This document shows positions 23,017-31,295 of a DNA stretch of 34,262 bases, one piece after another. Both the position numbers and the translations under genes were made by a program. This DNA comes from CAYWNA01 sp964459305 (GTDB lineage: Bacteria; Planctomycetota; Planctomycetia; Pirellulales; Pirellulaceae). Numbering within the stretch: position 1 is the stretch's first letter; each line of letters begins with the position of its first letter. Below the pieces are notes generated by a model. That model searched no databases, was not told the origin of the DNA, and saw only the letters and a program-made list of their open reading frames with translations. The DNA is taken from positions 1-34,262 of the forward strand of contig CAYWNA010000136.1 of the NCBI GenBank assembly GCA_964459305.1. Reading direction: 5' to 3'.

Positions 23017-23163
23017 CATACGACTACTACCTTGTTATCGATCTGGAAGCCACCTGTTGCGATAGGAACTCATCACCGCGGGATCGACGACGCCAGAAAC
23101 ATCGCCCGGCTGCTGCCTTATATCGTCGAACCTGCCTCGTTAGACTTTGGAGTGTTGGAGTGA
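23013..23163 (+). pseudogene. Remnant of a DEDDh 3'-5' exonuclease (ERI-1/KapD-like) gene
   Basis: The first codons from ATG 23013 read YYLVIDLEATCCDRN, the ExoI motif (D-x-E) at the N terminus of ERI-1-like DEDDh exonucleases. From 23071, one base out of frame, the sequence reads HRGIDDARNIARLLPYI and ends at TGA 23161-23163; this is the C-terminal ExoIII region (H-x-x-x-D) of the same family. The middle of the protein, by family knowledge more than 100 residues with ExoII, is missing. So an internal deletion plus frameshift left only both ends. Its ATG overlaps the nucleotidyltransferase TGA (ATGA), so the intact gene was once translationally coupled to it. Confidence 0.75.
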
Positions 23164-23186
23164 TGGAGCATTGGAATGATGGGTGT
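23147..23186. repeat. Five imperfect 8-base tandem repeats
   Basis: Five consecutive octamers: TTGGAGTG, TTGGAGTG, ATGGAGCA, TTGGAATG, ATGGGTGT. They cover the stop of the exonuclease remnant and the only ATG available for the next gene. Confidence 0.7.
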
Positions 23187-24005
23187 GTGTGGCTGCTGAC
23201 TGACGAGACGGACAGCAGTTCGGAGCGGCAGCGAGAGGATACAAAAGGTCAGCGGCGGCTTGGCTTCGCCACTGAGCTTGAGGCCAGACGCCTGCGGCGC
23301 ATATTGCTTTCGGTTTCCTTCCTAGGCGCCCTCCTGCCTGGATGGTTGTTTGCCAGAGAGCCGGAGCAATTTTACGATCCGGTAGAAAAGCAGGTCGACG
23401 GCTGGACCGTGGCCGTCGATCCGCAATTGCTGTCACCGGAAAATCGGGAGACGGGAGAGAAGGCGTTCGAGGCACTTGCGAATCATCTGCAGCGCGTCAA
23501 GTACATCATGCCCCAGAATCGGTTGCCCCAGATGCAAAAACTTCGCATCTGGATCGAATTGGACAATGCACAACTCGGGGCCATGCAATACCACCCCAAC
23601 CGCGGCTGGCTGGTCGATCATGGCCACGACCCTCGCCTGGTGAAGCACGTGCATATCCCGCGCGCCCGTCAACTGTACGACCCTCACATGTGGGCCAAGC
23701 ACCCGTACGTCGTCCTGCACGAACTGGCGCATGCGTATCATGACCAGGTACTGAGCTTCGACCAACCGGAAATCATCGCCGCCTACGAAGACGCGAAGAA
23801 AAAAGGGAACTATGAAAATGTGCTGCTCTACACAGGAAGAAAGGTCCGTCATTACGGCATAACCAATCACAAAGAGTACTTCGCGGAAGCCACAGAGGCG
23901 TATTTCGGAGTAAACGACTTCTATCCCTTCGTGCGAGCGGAATTAAAAGAACACGACCCGGCCATGTTCTCGTTGATGGAGAAGACGTGGGGTCGCTTGC
24001 AGTGA
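23163..24005 (+). CDS. Secreted zinc metallopeptidase, HELAH type (280 aa)
   Basis: A gluzincin-like protease: HELAH (residues 186-190 from ATG 23163) supplies the zinc histidines and catalytic Glu, and KEYFAEATEAYFG about 50 residues later supplies the third ligand (probably E238 or E242). An export segment (RRILLSVSFLGALLPGWLFA) lies about 45 residues in, unusually far for a signal peptide. The leading residues come from a tandem repeat and look non-native, so the true start is unclear; no ATG, GTG or TTG is better placed. The upstream deletion in the exonuclease gene may have changed this start. The mature domain is about 215 residues. The substrate is unknown. A long inverted repeat follows the stop. 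Confidence 0.78.
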   Translation: MEHWNDGCVWLLTDETDSSSERQREDTKGQRRLGFATELEARRLRRILLSVSFLGALLPGWLFAREPEQFYDPVEKQVDGWTVAVDPQLLSPENRETGEKAFEALANHLQRVKYIMPQNRLPQMQKLRIWIELDNAQLGAMQYHPNRGWLVDHGHDPRLVKHVHIPRARQLYDPHMWAKHPYVVLHELAHAYHDQVLSFDQPEIIAAYEDAKKKGNYENVLLYTGRKVRHYGITNHKEYFAEATEAYFGVNDFYPFVRAELKEHDPAMFSLMEKTWGRLQ

Positions 24006-24035
24006 GAGACTCAATACTGAGACTGAGATCGTGAT

Positions 24036-24114
24036 TCGTTTAACCGCAAGCCGGAGGCGTGCGCGGCTGCCTTGGGCTCCACCTCGCGCACGCCTCCGGC
24101 TTCGGGCTAGACGA
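24036..24114. repeat. Long inverted repeat, CGTTTAACC family, copy 2
   Basis: Arms 24036-24065 and 24085-24114 match at about 26 of 30 positions as inverted copies. The left arm starts TCGTTTAACCGCAAG and ends GGAGGCGTGCGCG, nearly identical to the arm at 16834. Within an arm, CGCA/TGCG and GCC/GGC can form a small hairpin around TCC. It separates the metallopeptidase from the aspartic-protease gene. Confidence 0.85.
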
Positions 24115-24140
24115 TCATGCCCTCTAGCGAGTGCAGGACC

Positions 24141-25322
24141 ATGAAATCACCATATCCTTGGATCGTCATCACTGCCGTCACGCTGGCTGGCCAGATCGCC
24201 AGTATCGTCGGCGGCGCTGAACACGCGGACAGGACCCCTCAGCCGGACGTTTCCTCCACAGCGGACGGGGAAAACAATGCGTCCAGCGACGATTCGCAGG
24301 ACCTTGGCGCGGCACCCGCGGTCACGGCGGCCGACCAGTTGCAGAAGTTCGACGCCCTGATGGAGCGTTATTACCGGGACGAACCGCTGGAAAAAGCGAG
24401 GGCCGCTCTGAACCAGTCGATCGAAGAGTACAACGGGTGGGTCAAGTCCGCGCGAGCTGCCCACAAGGCGGCGGCAACGGAACTCAATCACCAGGTCGAT
24501 GCAATTCGTGCGCTCGACAAATCGATTGGCGAGATGGACAAGCGACTGGCCGAGAAACCGGATCTGCACGACGAACCTGCCGTCGAGGCCTACAACGCTT
24601 TGGTCACGGACAGGAACGAGCGAGTCAAGGAATACAACGAACTTGCAGCCTCCCACAAGAAAAACAAACAGGCCTACAACGACTTGCTTGACGAGTTCGA
24701 AAGTGACGCAGAGACTCGCCAATCGGATTTGGATGCCCGCCAAGCCGAGTTCGAACAGCGGGTCGAGGATCACAAGCATTGGTTCGGTTCCGGTGAAGGC
24801 CTGGCTTCGTTCAGGAGCCTGAACCGGCTGTACGCCCGTGTGCATCGGGAGCGGCGAAACAGCGAGACTCCCGAACCCGACAGGACGATCGACAAGACGC
24901 GGGCGATTCGGCGCGAACTGTTCGAGCATGTCGTCAGGAGGTATGACCGGGCCGAAACTGGAGCAGTGATCGTCGAAGCCACCTTGTGCCGACAGGAGCC
25001 GTGTTACTTGCTCGTCGATACCGGCGCCATGTCAGTCACCATACCATCGTCGCTTGTCGAAGCGCTGGGACTATCGAGTCAAATCGGCAAAGAGGTTCAA
25101 GCGACGGTTGCCGGCGGAGGCCGGATACGTGGCCACGAGTTGATCATCCCGCAGTTATCCGTGCTCGGAATGGAGGCGGAGGATGTCAGGGCCGTCGTGT
25201 TGGACGAATTCGACGCTGGTGTGGATGGTTCCCTGGGGCTGAGTTATCTGAAGCGATTCGTCGTTCGCTTCGATCAAAGCCATCGGGACAGACTGATCAT
25301 CGAGGCATGGCCGAACGAATGA
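24141..25322 (+). CDS. Secreted coiled-coil protein with retropepsin-like aspartic protease domain (393 aa)
   Basis: Signal peptide from ATG 24141 (WIVITAVTLAGQIASIVGGA); ATG at 24117 lies next to the palindrome and is less likely. An acidic linker (about residues 30-65) leads to a long helical, charge-rich region (about 65-215, e.g. DRNERVKEYNELAASHKKNK) that should form a coiled coil. The C-terminal 115 residues are a clan AA single-lobe aspartic protease: LLVDTGAMSVTIPSSL with the DTG triad (293-295), AGGGRIRGHELIIPQLSVLG as flap and strands, and GSLGLSYLKRFVVRFD as the closing motif. Such proteases act as dimers, and the coiled coil could provide the dimer contact. Location is periplasmic by inference; the substrate is unknown. 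Confidence 0.82.
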   Translation: MKSPYPWIVITAVTLAGQIASIVGGAEHADRTPQPDVSSTADGENNASSDDSQDLGAAPAVTAADQLQKFDALMERYYRDEPLEKARAALNQSIEEYNGWVKSARAAHKAAATELNHQVDAIRALDKSIGEMDKRLAEKPDLHDEPAVEAYNALVTDRNERVKEYNELAASHKKNKQAYNDLLDEFESDAETRQSDLDARQAEFEQRVEDHKHWFGSGEGLASFRSLNRLYARVHRERRNSETPEPDRTIDKTRAIRRELFEHVVRRYDRAETGAVIVEATLCRQEPCYLLVDTGAMSVTIPSSLVEALGLSSQIGKEVQATVAGGGRIRGHELIIPQLSVLGMEAEDVRAVVLDEFDAGVDGSLGLSYLKRFVVRFDQSHRDRLIIEAWPNE

Positions 25323-25505
25323 GAATGCCCGCGGCGTGGGAAACGGCGCCGTCGAATCAACCACGATATCTTGCCGGGGCACACTAGCCCAAGCGGCGCC
25401 GTCCATCTAGATTATAGACAATGCCATCGGTCTCTCGATGCTCCTGTTCTTGCGCTGATCAAGACATGCTGTTCCAGCCCTGCCCTTTTCATGGAGATAC
25501 TCGTG

Positions 25506-26528
25506 ATGACACACGACGAAAAACAACGCCTTTCGCGCCGTTCGTTCGTTCAAAAGACCGGTTTCTTGGCTGGTGGCATGCTACTCGGCTCCGGCGCGGC
25601 GGACGACGGTTGCTCCGTGGCGTCTGCAGCCGTTGATCGATCCGACGTCCCGCAACGGACACTTGGCAAGACCGATGTTCCAATCACTGCCTACACCCTG
25701 GGCACCGCTCCTTGCGGATTCAGCAAACACGTGCCCGTGAAGGACATCGCCGACATCGTCAATGCGGCTATCGACTTGGGCGTCACGTCGATCGACACCG
25801 CCCGACGATACGGCAAGGCAGAAGAAGGCGTCGGTTTGGGGCTCGGCCGGCGCCGGAAAGAGGTTTTCCTGGCCACCAAGGTTTTCGCAGACACGATCGA
25901 AGAAGCGGAGGAATGCTTCAGCACGTCGCTCAAACTGCTGAAAACGGATTACGTGGACTTGGCTTACTTCCACAACGTTGGCAAACGCGACATCGACCGC
26001 GCCTTGGAACCGGATGGCGTGTTCCCGTGGCTGGTCAAGCAGAAGAAACTGGGCAAAGCCCGCTTCCTGGGAATATCGGGCCACAATCTGCCTCATCGTT
26101 TCGCTCGGTTCATCGAGACGGACGACGTGGACGTGATGCTATGCGCCATGAACTTCGTCGACCGCCACACGTACAACTTCGAGGAGAAGGTCGTTCCTCT
26201 GGCCAGAAAACACGGCATGGGCATCGTGGCGATGAAGGTCTTCGGCGGCATCGGTGCCGGCATGCAAGCCTACGGCGGCCCCCCAGGACCACCCCTGGCC
26301 CCGGAAGATCAACTCGAATCAGCCGTCCGTTACGCGCTGAGCATCCCAGGCGTGACGTCCGTCAACATCGGCGTGCACTCGCCGGATCAAGTCCGCAAGA
26401 ACGTCGAGATGGTCAAACGTTTCCGCCCGTTGTCGACCGACGAACAGGCCGCTCTGGTCGACCTGGGAAAACAACTGTCCAAGGACTGGGGAGAGCATTT
26501 TGGCCCCGTCGCTGAGGCGGTTGGCTAA
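25506..26528 (+). CDS. Tat-exported aldo/keto reductase (340 aa)
   Basis: An NAD(P)H-dependent oxidoreductase of the aldo/keto reductase superfamily. ATG at 25506 follows GGAGAT. The N terminus is a twin-arginine signal (RRSFVQK followed by GFLAGGMLLGSGAAD), so the folded, cofactor-loaded enzyme is sent across the cytoplasmic membrane, as is common for planctomycete oxidoreductases. The catalytic tetrad is complete: D97 and Y102 (SIDTARRYGKAEEGVG), K125 (FLATKVF) and H156 (AYFHNVG). The barrel ends with SIPGVTSVNIGVHSPDQVRK, the cofactor-phosphate region. The substrate is not predictable. A GTAG palindrome follows about 110 bases downstream. Confidence 0.9.
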   Translation: MTHDEKQRLSRRSFVQKTGFLAGGMLLGSGAADDGCSVASAAVDRSDVPQRTLGKTDVPITAYTLGTAPCGFSKHVPVKDIADIVNAAIDLGVTSIDTARRYGKAEEGVGLGLGRRRKEVFLATKVFADTIEEAEECFSTSLKLLKTDYVDLAYFHNVGKRDIDRALEPDGVFPWLVKQKKLGKARFLGISGHNLPHRFARFIETDDVDVMLCAMNFVDRHTYNFEEKVVPLARKHGMGIVAMKVFGGIGAGMQAYGGPPGPPLAPEDQLESAVRYALSIPGVTSVNIGVHSPDQVRKNVEMVKRFRPLSTDEQAALVDLGKQLSKDWGEHFGPVAEAVG

Positions 26529-26636
26529 GAGGACCGTGTGACATCACGCCGATCAGCAGAACGGTCGATGCCAGGCAAGTGGCTTTATTCACGATTGCAC
26601 TCCTGTGTGTTGTGCCGCGACTGGGCAAAAATGTCC

Positions 26637-26701
26637 GTAGCCGAACTCACCAGAGTTTGGCCGGAAACCGCTCGCCACCAAAGTCTGGCGACTTCGGCTA
26701 C
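26637..26701. repeat. REP-like inverted pair, GTAG-CCGAA family, copy 2
   Basis: Units 26637-26660 and, inverted, 26678-26701. The left stem is CCGAACTC/GAGTTTGG? No change from copy 1 except the loop: here it reads CCGAACTC, loop ACCA, then GAGTTTGG. The right unit read inward is CCGAAGTC, loop GCCA, GACTTTGG, identical to copy 1. The same left/right variant order occurs in both copies. Confidence 0.88.
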
Positions 26702-26972
26702 TTCTGCCAACGCTAATCGCGCATAATCCACGTCGCCCATCATACTGTGCATGCACGCGGATGCGAAGGAAGGTCCCCCAAAGATGGCTTCTGCGTTCTG
26801 GCGCGGGCGTTCTCCTTCACGCGGTGGGCCCTTTTTGTGAGCTCGTCGAAGCCGTAGCAGCGCCATGAGTTTGCACGGTCCGCCGCGTCGAGTAAACTGT
26901 GCAGTGCCCAGAGAAACGGCGTATTGAATTGGTGCATGAACAGCTTCGCCTCTTGACAAAGGGAGCAGAACC
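26702..26972. other. Intergenic stretch with a doubtful minus-strand frame
   Basis: Upstream of the propeller gene. A minus-strand frame at 26740-26937 (65 residues, ending in TRKAH-like basic sequence FDELTKRAHRVKENARARTQ) has fairly natural composition but no good ribosome binding site and no family I recognise. It could be a gene remnant. I see no other structure here. Confidence 0.25.
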
Positions 26973-27977
26973 GTGAACGGGTGCTACAAATATCTTCTGT
27001 TACTGATGTCGGTTATCGCTACAGCGGGCACAGCGCAAGGCGGGGAGGCATCGTCGATTGAGGCCCAGTGGGAGATGCCGCCACGTTGCAGCCCATTCGC
27101 GACGGTGAGGATCAAGGACTTGAAGGAGGAGTTGAGGCAGTCGGGCTATCGTTTGGTGATCGCCATCCATCCTGATCGACAGACCGGATCGGACGGACGG
27201 TACCCACCGCGGAATCTCTACCTGATCAATGCGGACGGGACCGGATTGAAGCAACTAACCGACACGCCGGAAAAGGACGAACACGTGCCGCGGACTTCAC
27301 CTGATGGCACCATGTTCACCTACAACTATGGCGACTACTTGGTCGACGTCCAGGCACTGCAGGCGAAACAGCACTGGGGCGGCTACGTGTGGACGCCCGA
27401 CAGCAAACGCACGGCTCACTGTGGCAAGAGCGGTATCGTCTACACGGACATCGAAACCCACGAAAACAGCAAGCCGGTCCGTGTCGAGCGACGGGTTGGT
27501 ATTCAGGATATGTCGGTCGACGGCAAATGGTTCCTCTTCGAGATTCGCAACTTCCGCGGCAGCAAGTACAGCATCGATTTCATGCCGTCCGAGGGTGGCG
27601 AAATACGGAAGCTGCCAAATCACCCGGCGGGCGGCGGCGAGTGTCACCCGGCTTTTTCGCCGGACGGAAAATGGATGTGCTGGAATTCCGGCGCCAGCAT
27701 CGGCATCCGCAAGTTCGACCCCGGGCTGCCGGACGGTACGGACGGCGAAATCGTCACACTGCCCAAGGAAAAGATCGGCCAGGACCCGTGCGGGCGATGG
27801 TCGCACTGCGGGCGATACATCGCCTATGTCAAGATTCCCCACCGCGGCAGTTGGAAAGTGCACAGTCCAATCTGCATTGTTCGACTGGCCGACAGTGAGA
27901 CGATCACAATCAGCCCACCGGGGTGGCTCGGCCATCACTGGGACTACGATTGGCTTCCACCAGCGTCTGACGACTGA
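26973..27977 (+). CDS. Secreted TolB/PD40-like beta-propeller protein (334 aa)
   Basis: GTG start at 26973 with GGGAGC upstream, then a signal peptide (YLLLLMSVIATAGTAQGGE). The mature protein shows repeated PD40-like blades: RNLYLINADGTGLKQLTDTP, then PRTSPDGTMFTYN, WTPDSKRTAHC, SVDGKWFLFEIRN and HPAFSPDGKWMCWNSG, and a last one at GRWSHCGRYIAYV. The xSPDGKxxx hairpins are typical of WD40-like/TolB propellers, which serve as periplasmic binding scaffolds. There is no TolB N-terminal domain. The next gene, a SUMF1-domain lipoprotein, starts 15 bases after this stop, so the two probably form an operon and may act together at the envelope. Confidence 0.85.
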   Translation: MNGCYKYLLLLMSVIATAGTAQGGEASSIEAQWEMPPRCSPFATVRIKDLKEELRQSGYRLVIAIHPDRQTGSDGRYPPRNLYLINADGTGLKQLTDTPEKDEHVPRTSPDGTMFTYNYGDYLVDVQALQAKQHWGGYVWTPDSKRTAHCGKSGIVYTDIETHENSKPVRVERRVGIQDMSVDGKWFLFEIRNFRGSKYSIDFMPSEGGEIRKLPNHPAGGGECHPAFSPDGKWMCWNSGASIGIRKFDPGLPDGTDGEIVTLPKEKIGQDPCGRWSHCGRYIAYVKIPHRGSWKVHSPICIVRLADSETITISPPGWLGHHWDYDWLPPASDD

Positions 27978-27992
27978 AGGTACGACGAAGAA

Positions 27993-28868
27993 ATGAACGA
28001 GCGAAGAGTGATTCCACGGGCGTTGCTTTGCGCGGTGGTTCTTGTCGTCGCGTTGCCGCCGGGCTGCAAGAGGGTCGAACCGGTCGCCGAGGTTGACTCC
28101 GTTGGTGTTGAGACGGCAGAAGGCGATGTCGAGATGGTCCTCGTTCCCGCCGGATCGTTCCAGATGGGAAGCGAGGCCGAAGACCAGATCGACGAGAGTC
28201 CTCACAAGGTCAACGTGAGTTTCTTCTACATGGACGCGCACGAGGTGACGCAGCAGGAGTATGAGAGGCTCATGGGCACGAATCCTTCACGATGGAAGGG
28301 CGGCGAGAATCCCGTCGAGCAGATCCGGTTGGCTGACGCCGCAAGATACTGCAACGCCCGTTCACGCCTGGAGGGGCTTCAGCCCGCGTACGACGAGCAG
28401 ACACTGCAATGTGACTTCGAAACAAACGGATACCGGCTGCCTACAGAAGCGGAGTGGGAATACGCGGCGCGGGCCGGCACGACAACCGCGTACTCATTTG
28501 GAAACGACAGATCCAAGCTAGGCCGTTACGCTTGGTTCAAGGAGAACAGCACCAGAGGGCCTGGCCCCGTGGGACAAAAAGAGCCGAATCCATGGGGACT
28601 GTACGACATGTACGGCAATGTCTGGGAATGGTGCAACGATTCTTACCAAGAGGATTATTATCAGCAAAGCCCGGACAGGAACCCAAGAGGCCCCGAAACC
28701 GGAGAAAACCGAGTCGTGCGAGGCGGATGCTGGAATTCAAGGCCCGACATGTGCCGCTCGTCCTATCGCAACTACGAAGACCCCGGCTTCACCGACGCCT
28801 GTTTTGCGAAAGAGGTCAATGGCTTTGTCGGATTCCGCTGTGTACTGCCGCACACCGGGGAGAAGTGA
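27993..28868 (+). CDS. SUMF1/FGE-like domain lipoprotein (291 aa)
   Basis: A lipoprotein: signal peptide with lipobox LPPGC (C25). The rest is one formylglycine-generating-enzyme-like domain: MVLVPAGSFQMGSEAEDQ, then YMDAHEVTQQEYERLMG, YRLPTEAEWEYAARAG, WGLYDMYGNVWEWCND and VVRGGCWNSRPDMCRSSYR, ending GFVGFRCV. The redox-active cysteine pair of true FGE is not recognisable; the cysteines in RGGCWNSRPDMC are at other positions. Sulfatase activation is therefore not supported, and a non-catalytic binding or other oxidase-fold role is more likely, as for many planctomycete members. It is co-transcribed with the propeller protein by spacing. Confidence 0.88.
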   Translation: MNERRVIPRALLCAVVLVVALPPGCKRVEPVAEVDSVGVETAEGDVEMVLVPAGSFQMGSEAEDQIDESPHKVNVSFFYMDAHEVTQQEYERLMGTNPSRWKGGENPVEQIRLADAARYCNARSRLEGLQPAYDEQTLQCDFETNGYRLPTEAEWEYAARAGTTTAYSFGNDRSKLGRYAWFKENSTRGPGPVGQKEPNPWGLYDMYGNVWEWCNDSYQEDYYQQSPDRNPRGPETGENRVVRGGCWNSRPDMCRSSYRNYEDPGFTDACFAKEVNGFVGFRCVLPHTGEK

Positions 28869-28898
28869 CACTGACCCGACTTTTTAAACATAGAAAGA

Positions 28899-28922
28899 GA
28901 CGGGTCGGGAGACCCATCCTAC
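28899..28922. repeat. Single REP-like unit, GTAG-GGGTC type
   Basis: Read on the minus strand: GTAG, GA, then stem TGGGTC/GACCCG (one T-G pair) around TCCC. It is an unpaired unit in the 241-base space before glucokinase. The rest of that space shows nothing clear. Confidence 0.55.
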
Positions 28923-29109
28923 GAAAAAGCGCAACACCGAAATGCGCAAGCGGGGCCAACGCCCGCCACTTCCGAGTTTTCGACACGGACGTTAGAATTA
29001 TACGGCGGTCCGAATAACCTTCGAGAGCGAACGCACAGCACCACGACCGCGGCAATCCGAATCATGCGTAGGCTCTCGATCTCAGTAGTCAGGCAAGAAA
29101 GGTCGGCTG

Positions 29110-30114
29110 ATGATCTTGGCAGGTGATATTGGCGGAACGAATACCCGGTTGGCGCTGGCACGCCAGAATGGCGATGAAGGACTGGACTTTGTTGTCGAGG
29201 AGATCTTTCCGAGCACGGAGTATCCGGGTGTGGGCGAAATCGCCCAGGAGTTCCTGTCGCGCCAGGAAGTGAAACCGACTGCCGCCTGCCTCGCCGTCGC
29301 GGGTCCGGTCAACAACGGACAATGTCAACCCATGAATTTGGACTGGTTGGTGGACGAAGGGGAACTGTCCGAGTCGCTGGGAATCGATCGGTTGGTTGTC
29401 ATCAACGATCTGGAATCCAATGCGAACGGGATCGCATGCTTGACCGACGACGACATCGACACAATCAACGAAGGAGCGCCGAATGCCAAAGGGAATGCCG
29501 CGGTGGTGTCACCGGGGACGGGCCTGGGCGAAGCAGGCATGTACTGGGACGGCCGGCGGCATTATCCATTTGCGACCGAAGGCGGGCATACGGAGTTCGG
29601 ACCTCGCAACAAACTGGAGATCGAGCTCCTGGAATATTTGATGCAGATCTACACTGAGCACGTTAGCCCAGAGCGTGTGGTCTCCGGCCCAGGGTTCATG
29701 CACATCTACGAGTTCCTTCGCGACACCGGCCGCGGCGAGGAACCAGACTGGCTGACCGAACAGATCCGCGATCCCGACAATGATCCTGCCGTCTGCGTTA
29801 CCAAGGCCGGGTTGGCCGGACGCTCGCCCCTGTGCGAACAGACGCTTGACCTCTTCGTGGAACTCCTTGGCGCCGAAGCGGGTAATATGGCTCTGAAGGT
29901 AATGGCGCGGGGCGGAGTCTGGCTGGGTGGCGGCATCATCGTCAAGATCCTGGATCGAGTGAAGTCGACCGACTGCTTCATGAGAGGCTTCACCGACAAA
30001 GGCCGATTGGACGACATCATGCGCGAAATGCCCGTGCGGGTGATCTTGAACGACAAAACCGCCCTGCTCGGTGCGGCCCGGCATGCGTTCGATTCGATAG
30101 CCCCGGGAACCTGA
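29110..30114 (+). CDS. glk: Glucokinase (334 aa)
   Basis: Phosphorylates glucose with ATP at the head of glycolysis; cytoplasmic. It belongs to the bacterial Glk family of the hexokinase fold: phosphate-1 motif LAGDIGGTNTRLAL at the N terminus, CLAVAGPVNNG, the catalytic-region VVINDLESNANGI (D in ND), SPGTGLGEAG and the substrate-binding EGGHTEFGP, then WLGGGII near the C terminus. There are no ROK zinc cysteines. AAAGG precedes the ATG. Family length is about 320 residues, so this is full size. No sugar transporter or regulator is adjacent. Confidence 0.93.
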   Translation: MILAGDIGGTNTRLALARQNGDEGLDFVVEEIFPSTEYPGVGEIAQEFLSRQEVKPTAACLAVAGPVNNGQCQPMNLDWLVDEGELSESLGIDRLVVINDLESNANGIACLTDDDIDTINEGAPNAKGNAAVVSPGTGLGEAGMYWDGRRHYPFATEGGHTEFGPRNKLEIELLEYLMQIYTEHVSPERVVSGPGFMHIYEFLRDTGRGEEPDWLTEQIRDPDNDPAVCVTKAGLAGRSPLCEQTLDLFVELLGAEAGNMALKVMARGGVWLGGGIIVKILDRVKSTDCFMRGFTDKGRLDDIMREMPVRVILNDKTALLGAARHAFDSIAPGT

Positions 30115-30208
30115 TGCCGAAGGGTGAATCGAAGTGCGCGCAATCGGCCGACCGAATATCAAGACAAATTCAGCTTCAGCCTTTACTTGATTACGGCCTA
30201 GGGTGATG

Positions 30209-31261
30209 TCATTTGCCTATCGCCGTGACCATCACATGCCACCCCGACCCGCCGGACAGGACGTTAGGATCCTTGTCCTCGATATCCACCGGACCGATCT
30301 CGCCGGCGCAATAGCAGCCGAACAGCGGTAGGTCCTTGCCGATGGCCTTCTGCATGGCGGCCAACTCCTCTTCGTAATCGTCCAGCTTGCTGCGGCGTCC
30401 GGCGCAGTTGAAGGCCAGCATCGCGGCCGGCTTGCCTTCGAGTCCTTTTAGCGCCTCCATCGCTGCCTCATTGGCGCTGGCGATCACGGTATCATTTTCG
30501 TTGGCCTGGCGGCCGGAGAGCGAGACGTTGAAATCGCCCGACAGCATGATGCCCACGGCCGCGTCTTCGTGGAGTTCGCCGTTGAAGTAGACAAACGTCT
30601 GTCCGGCGTTCTTGTTGGCACAACCGCCGGTGATCGGAAATTTTCCGCCCAGCACCTTCTGCAGGCCTTCGACCAGGTATTGAGCCTTGGGAGAATGGGC
30701 GTCGGCAATCAGGACCAATACCTTGTCGTTGTCGCGACGCTTGATCTTCGAGGCCAGTTTCCCCCCCGCGGTGTGAAGAAGCCCGCGAATCTTGTCCAGG
30801 TCGTTTTCGAAGGTCAGCTTCGACGTGCCCATCTCGGTGACCAGCCGCGCGCACACCTTGATGCCGCGGCCTCCGATGCCCATCAGGCCCACGGCGTCGA
30901 AATCGGTGCAGCCTTCCTGAGTGAAGGACCCATAGGTTGCCCCGCCCATCACCACTTTCTTGGGCAAGACCGAGCAGATCCCTTCCAGCAGCTTCTCCTT
31001 GTACTCCCGATCCTCAAAACACTCGGAGACGATCACGGCCTTGATTTGGGCGTCGCCCATCTTCTTCTTAAGGGCCTCGGCGGCTGCAATGCCGGCGGCC
31101 TTCGCATCTTCATCCTCGTCTTCGACCATGACGATTTTCATCACCAGTCCGGACGGTTTGGCGGCCTGGGCCGGTTGCCATACCAAGGCAAAAATGCCGG
31201 CCACAACCGGCAGGACGAGAACGCAACGTGCAAGTACCGAGTTCGGGCTCAGACTTTTCAT
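30209..31261 (-). CDS. Secreted FIST-domain protein (350 aa)
   Basis: FIST is a ligand-sensing domain, thought to bind small molecules such as amino acids, usually found in cytoplasmic signalling proteins. ATG at 31261 has GAGAGGA upstream and opens a signal peptide (CVLVLPVVAGIFALVWQPAQAA), so this copy is exported. FIST_N spans about residues 35-200 (VMGGATYGSFTQEGC, SKLTFENDLDKIRGLL, SGDFNVSLSGRQAN). The C-terminal part has the FIST_C marks AAMLAFNCAGRR and LPLFGCYCAGEIGP. No kinase, receiver or cyclase domain is attached. It is 34 bases downstream of the CBM9-like gene, in one operon. It could be a periplasmic sensor or binding protein. Confidence 0.88.
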   Translation of the reverse strand: MKSLSPNSVLARCVLVLPVVAGIFALVWQPAQAAKPSGLVMKIVMVEDEDEDAKAAGIAAAEALKKKMGDAQIKAVIVSECFEDREYKEKLLEGICSVLPKKVVMGGATYGSFTQEGCTDFDAVGLMGIGGRGIKVCARLVTEMGTSKLTFENDLDKIRGLLHTAGGKLASKIKRRDNDKVLVLIADAHSPKAQYLVEGLQKVLGGKFPITGGCANKNAGQTFVYFNGELHEDAAVGIMLSGDFNVSLSGRQANENDTVIASANEAAMEALKGLEGKPAAMLAFNCAGRRSKLDDYEEELAAMQKAIGKDLPLFGCYCAGEIGPVDIEDKDPNVLSGGSGWHVMVTAIGK

Positions 31262-31295
31262 GATAATCCTCTCGATTGGCGTTAGTGAACGTGAA

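Noticed and set aside
28875..28909. CCCGAC and GTCGGG as a possible terminator after the SUMF1 gene
   Set aside because: Only six pairs, and the T-run follows the first arm instead of the second.
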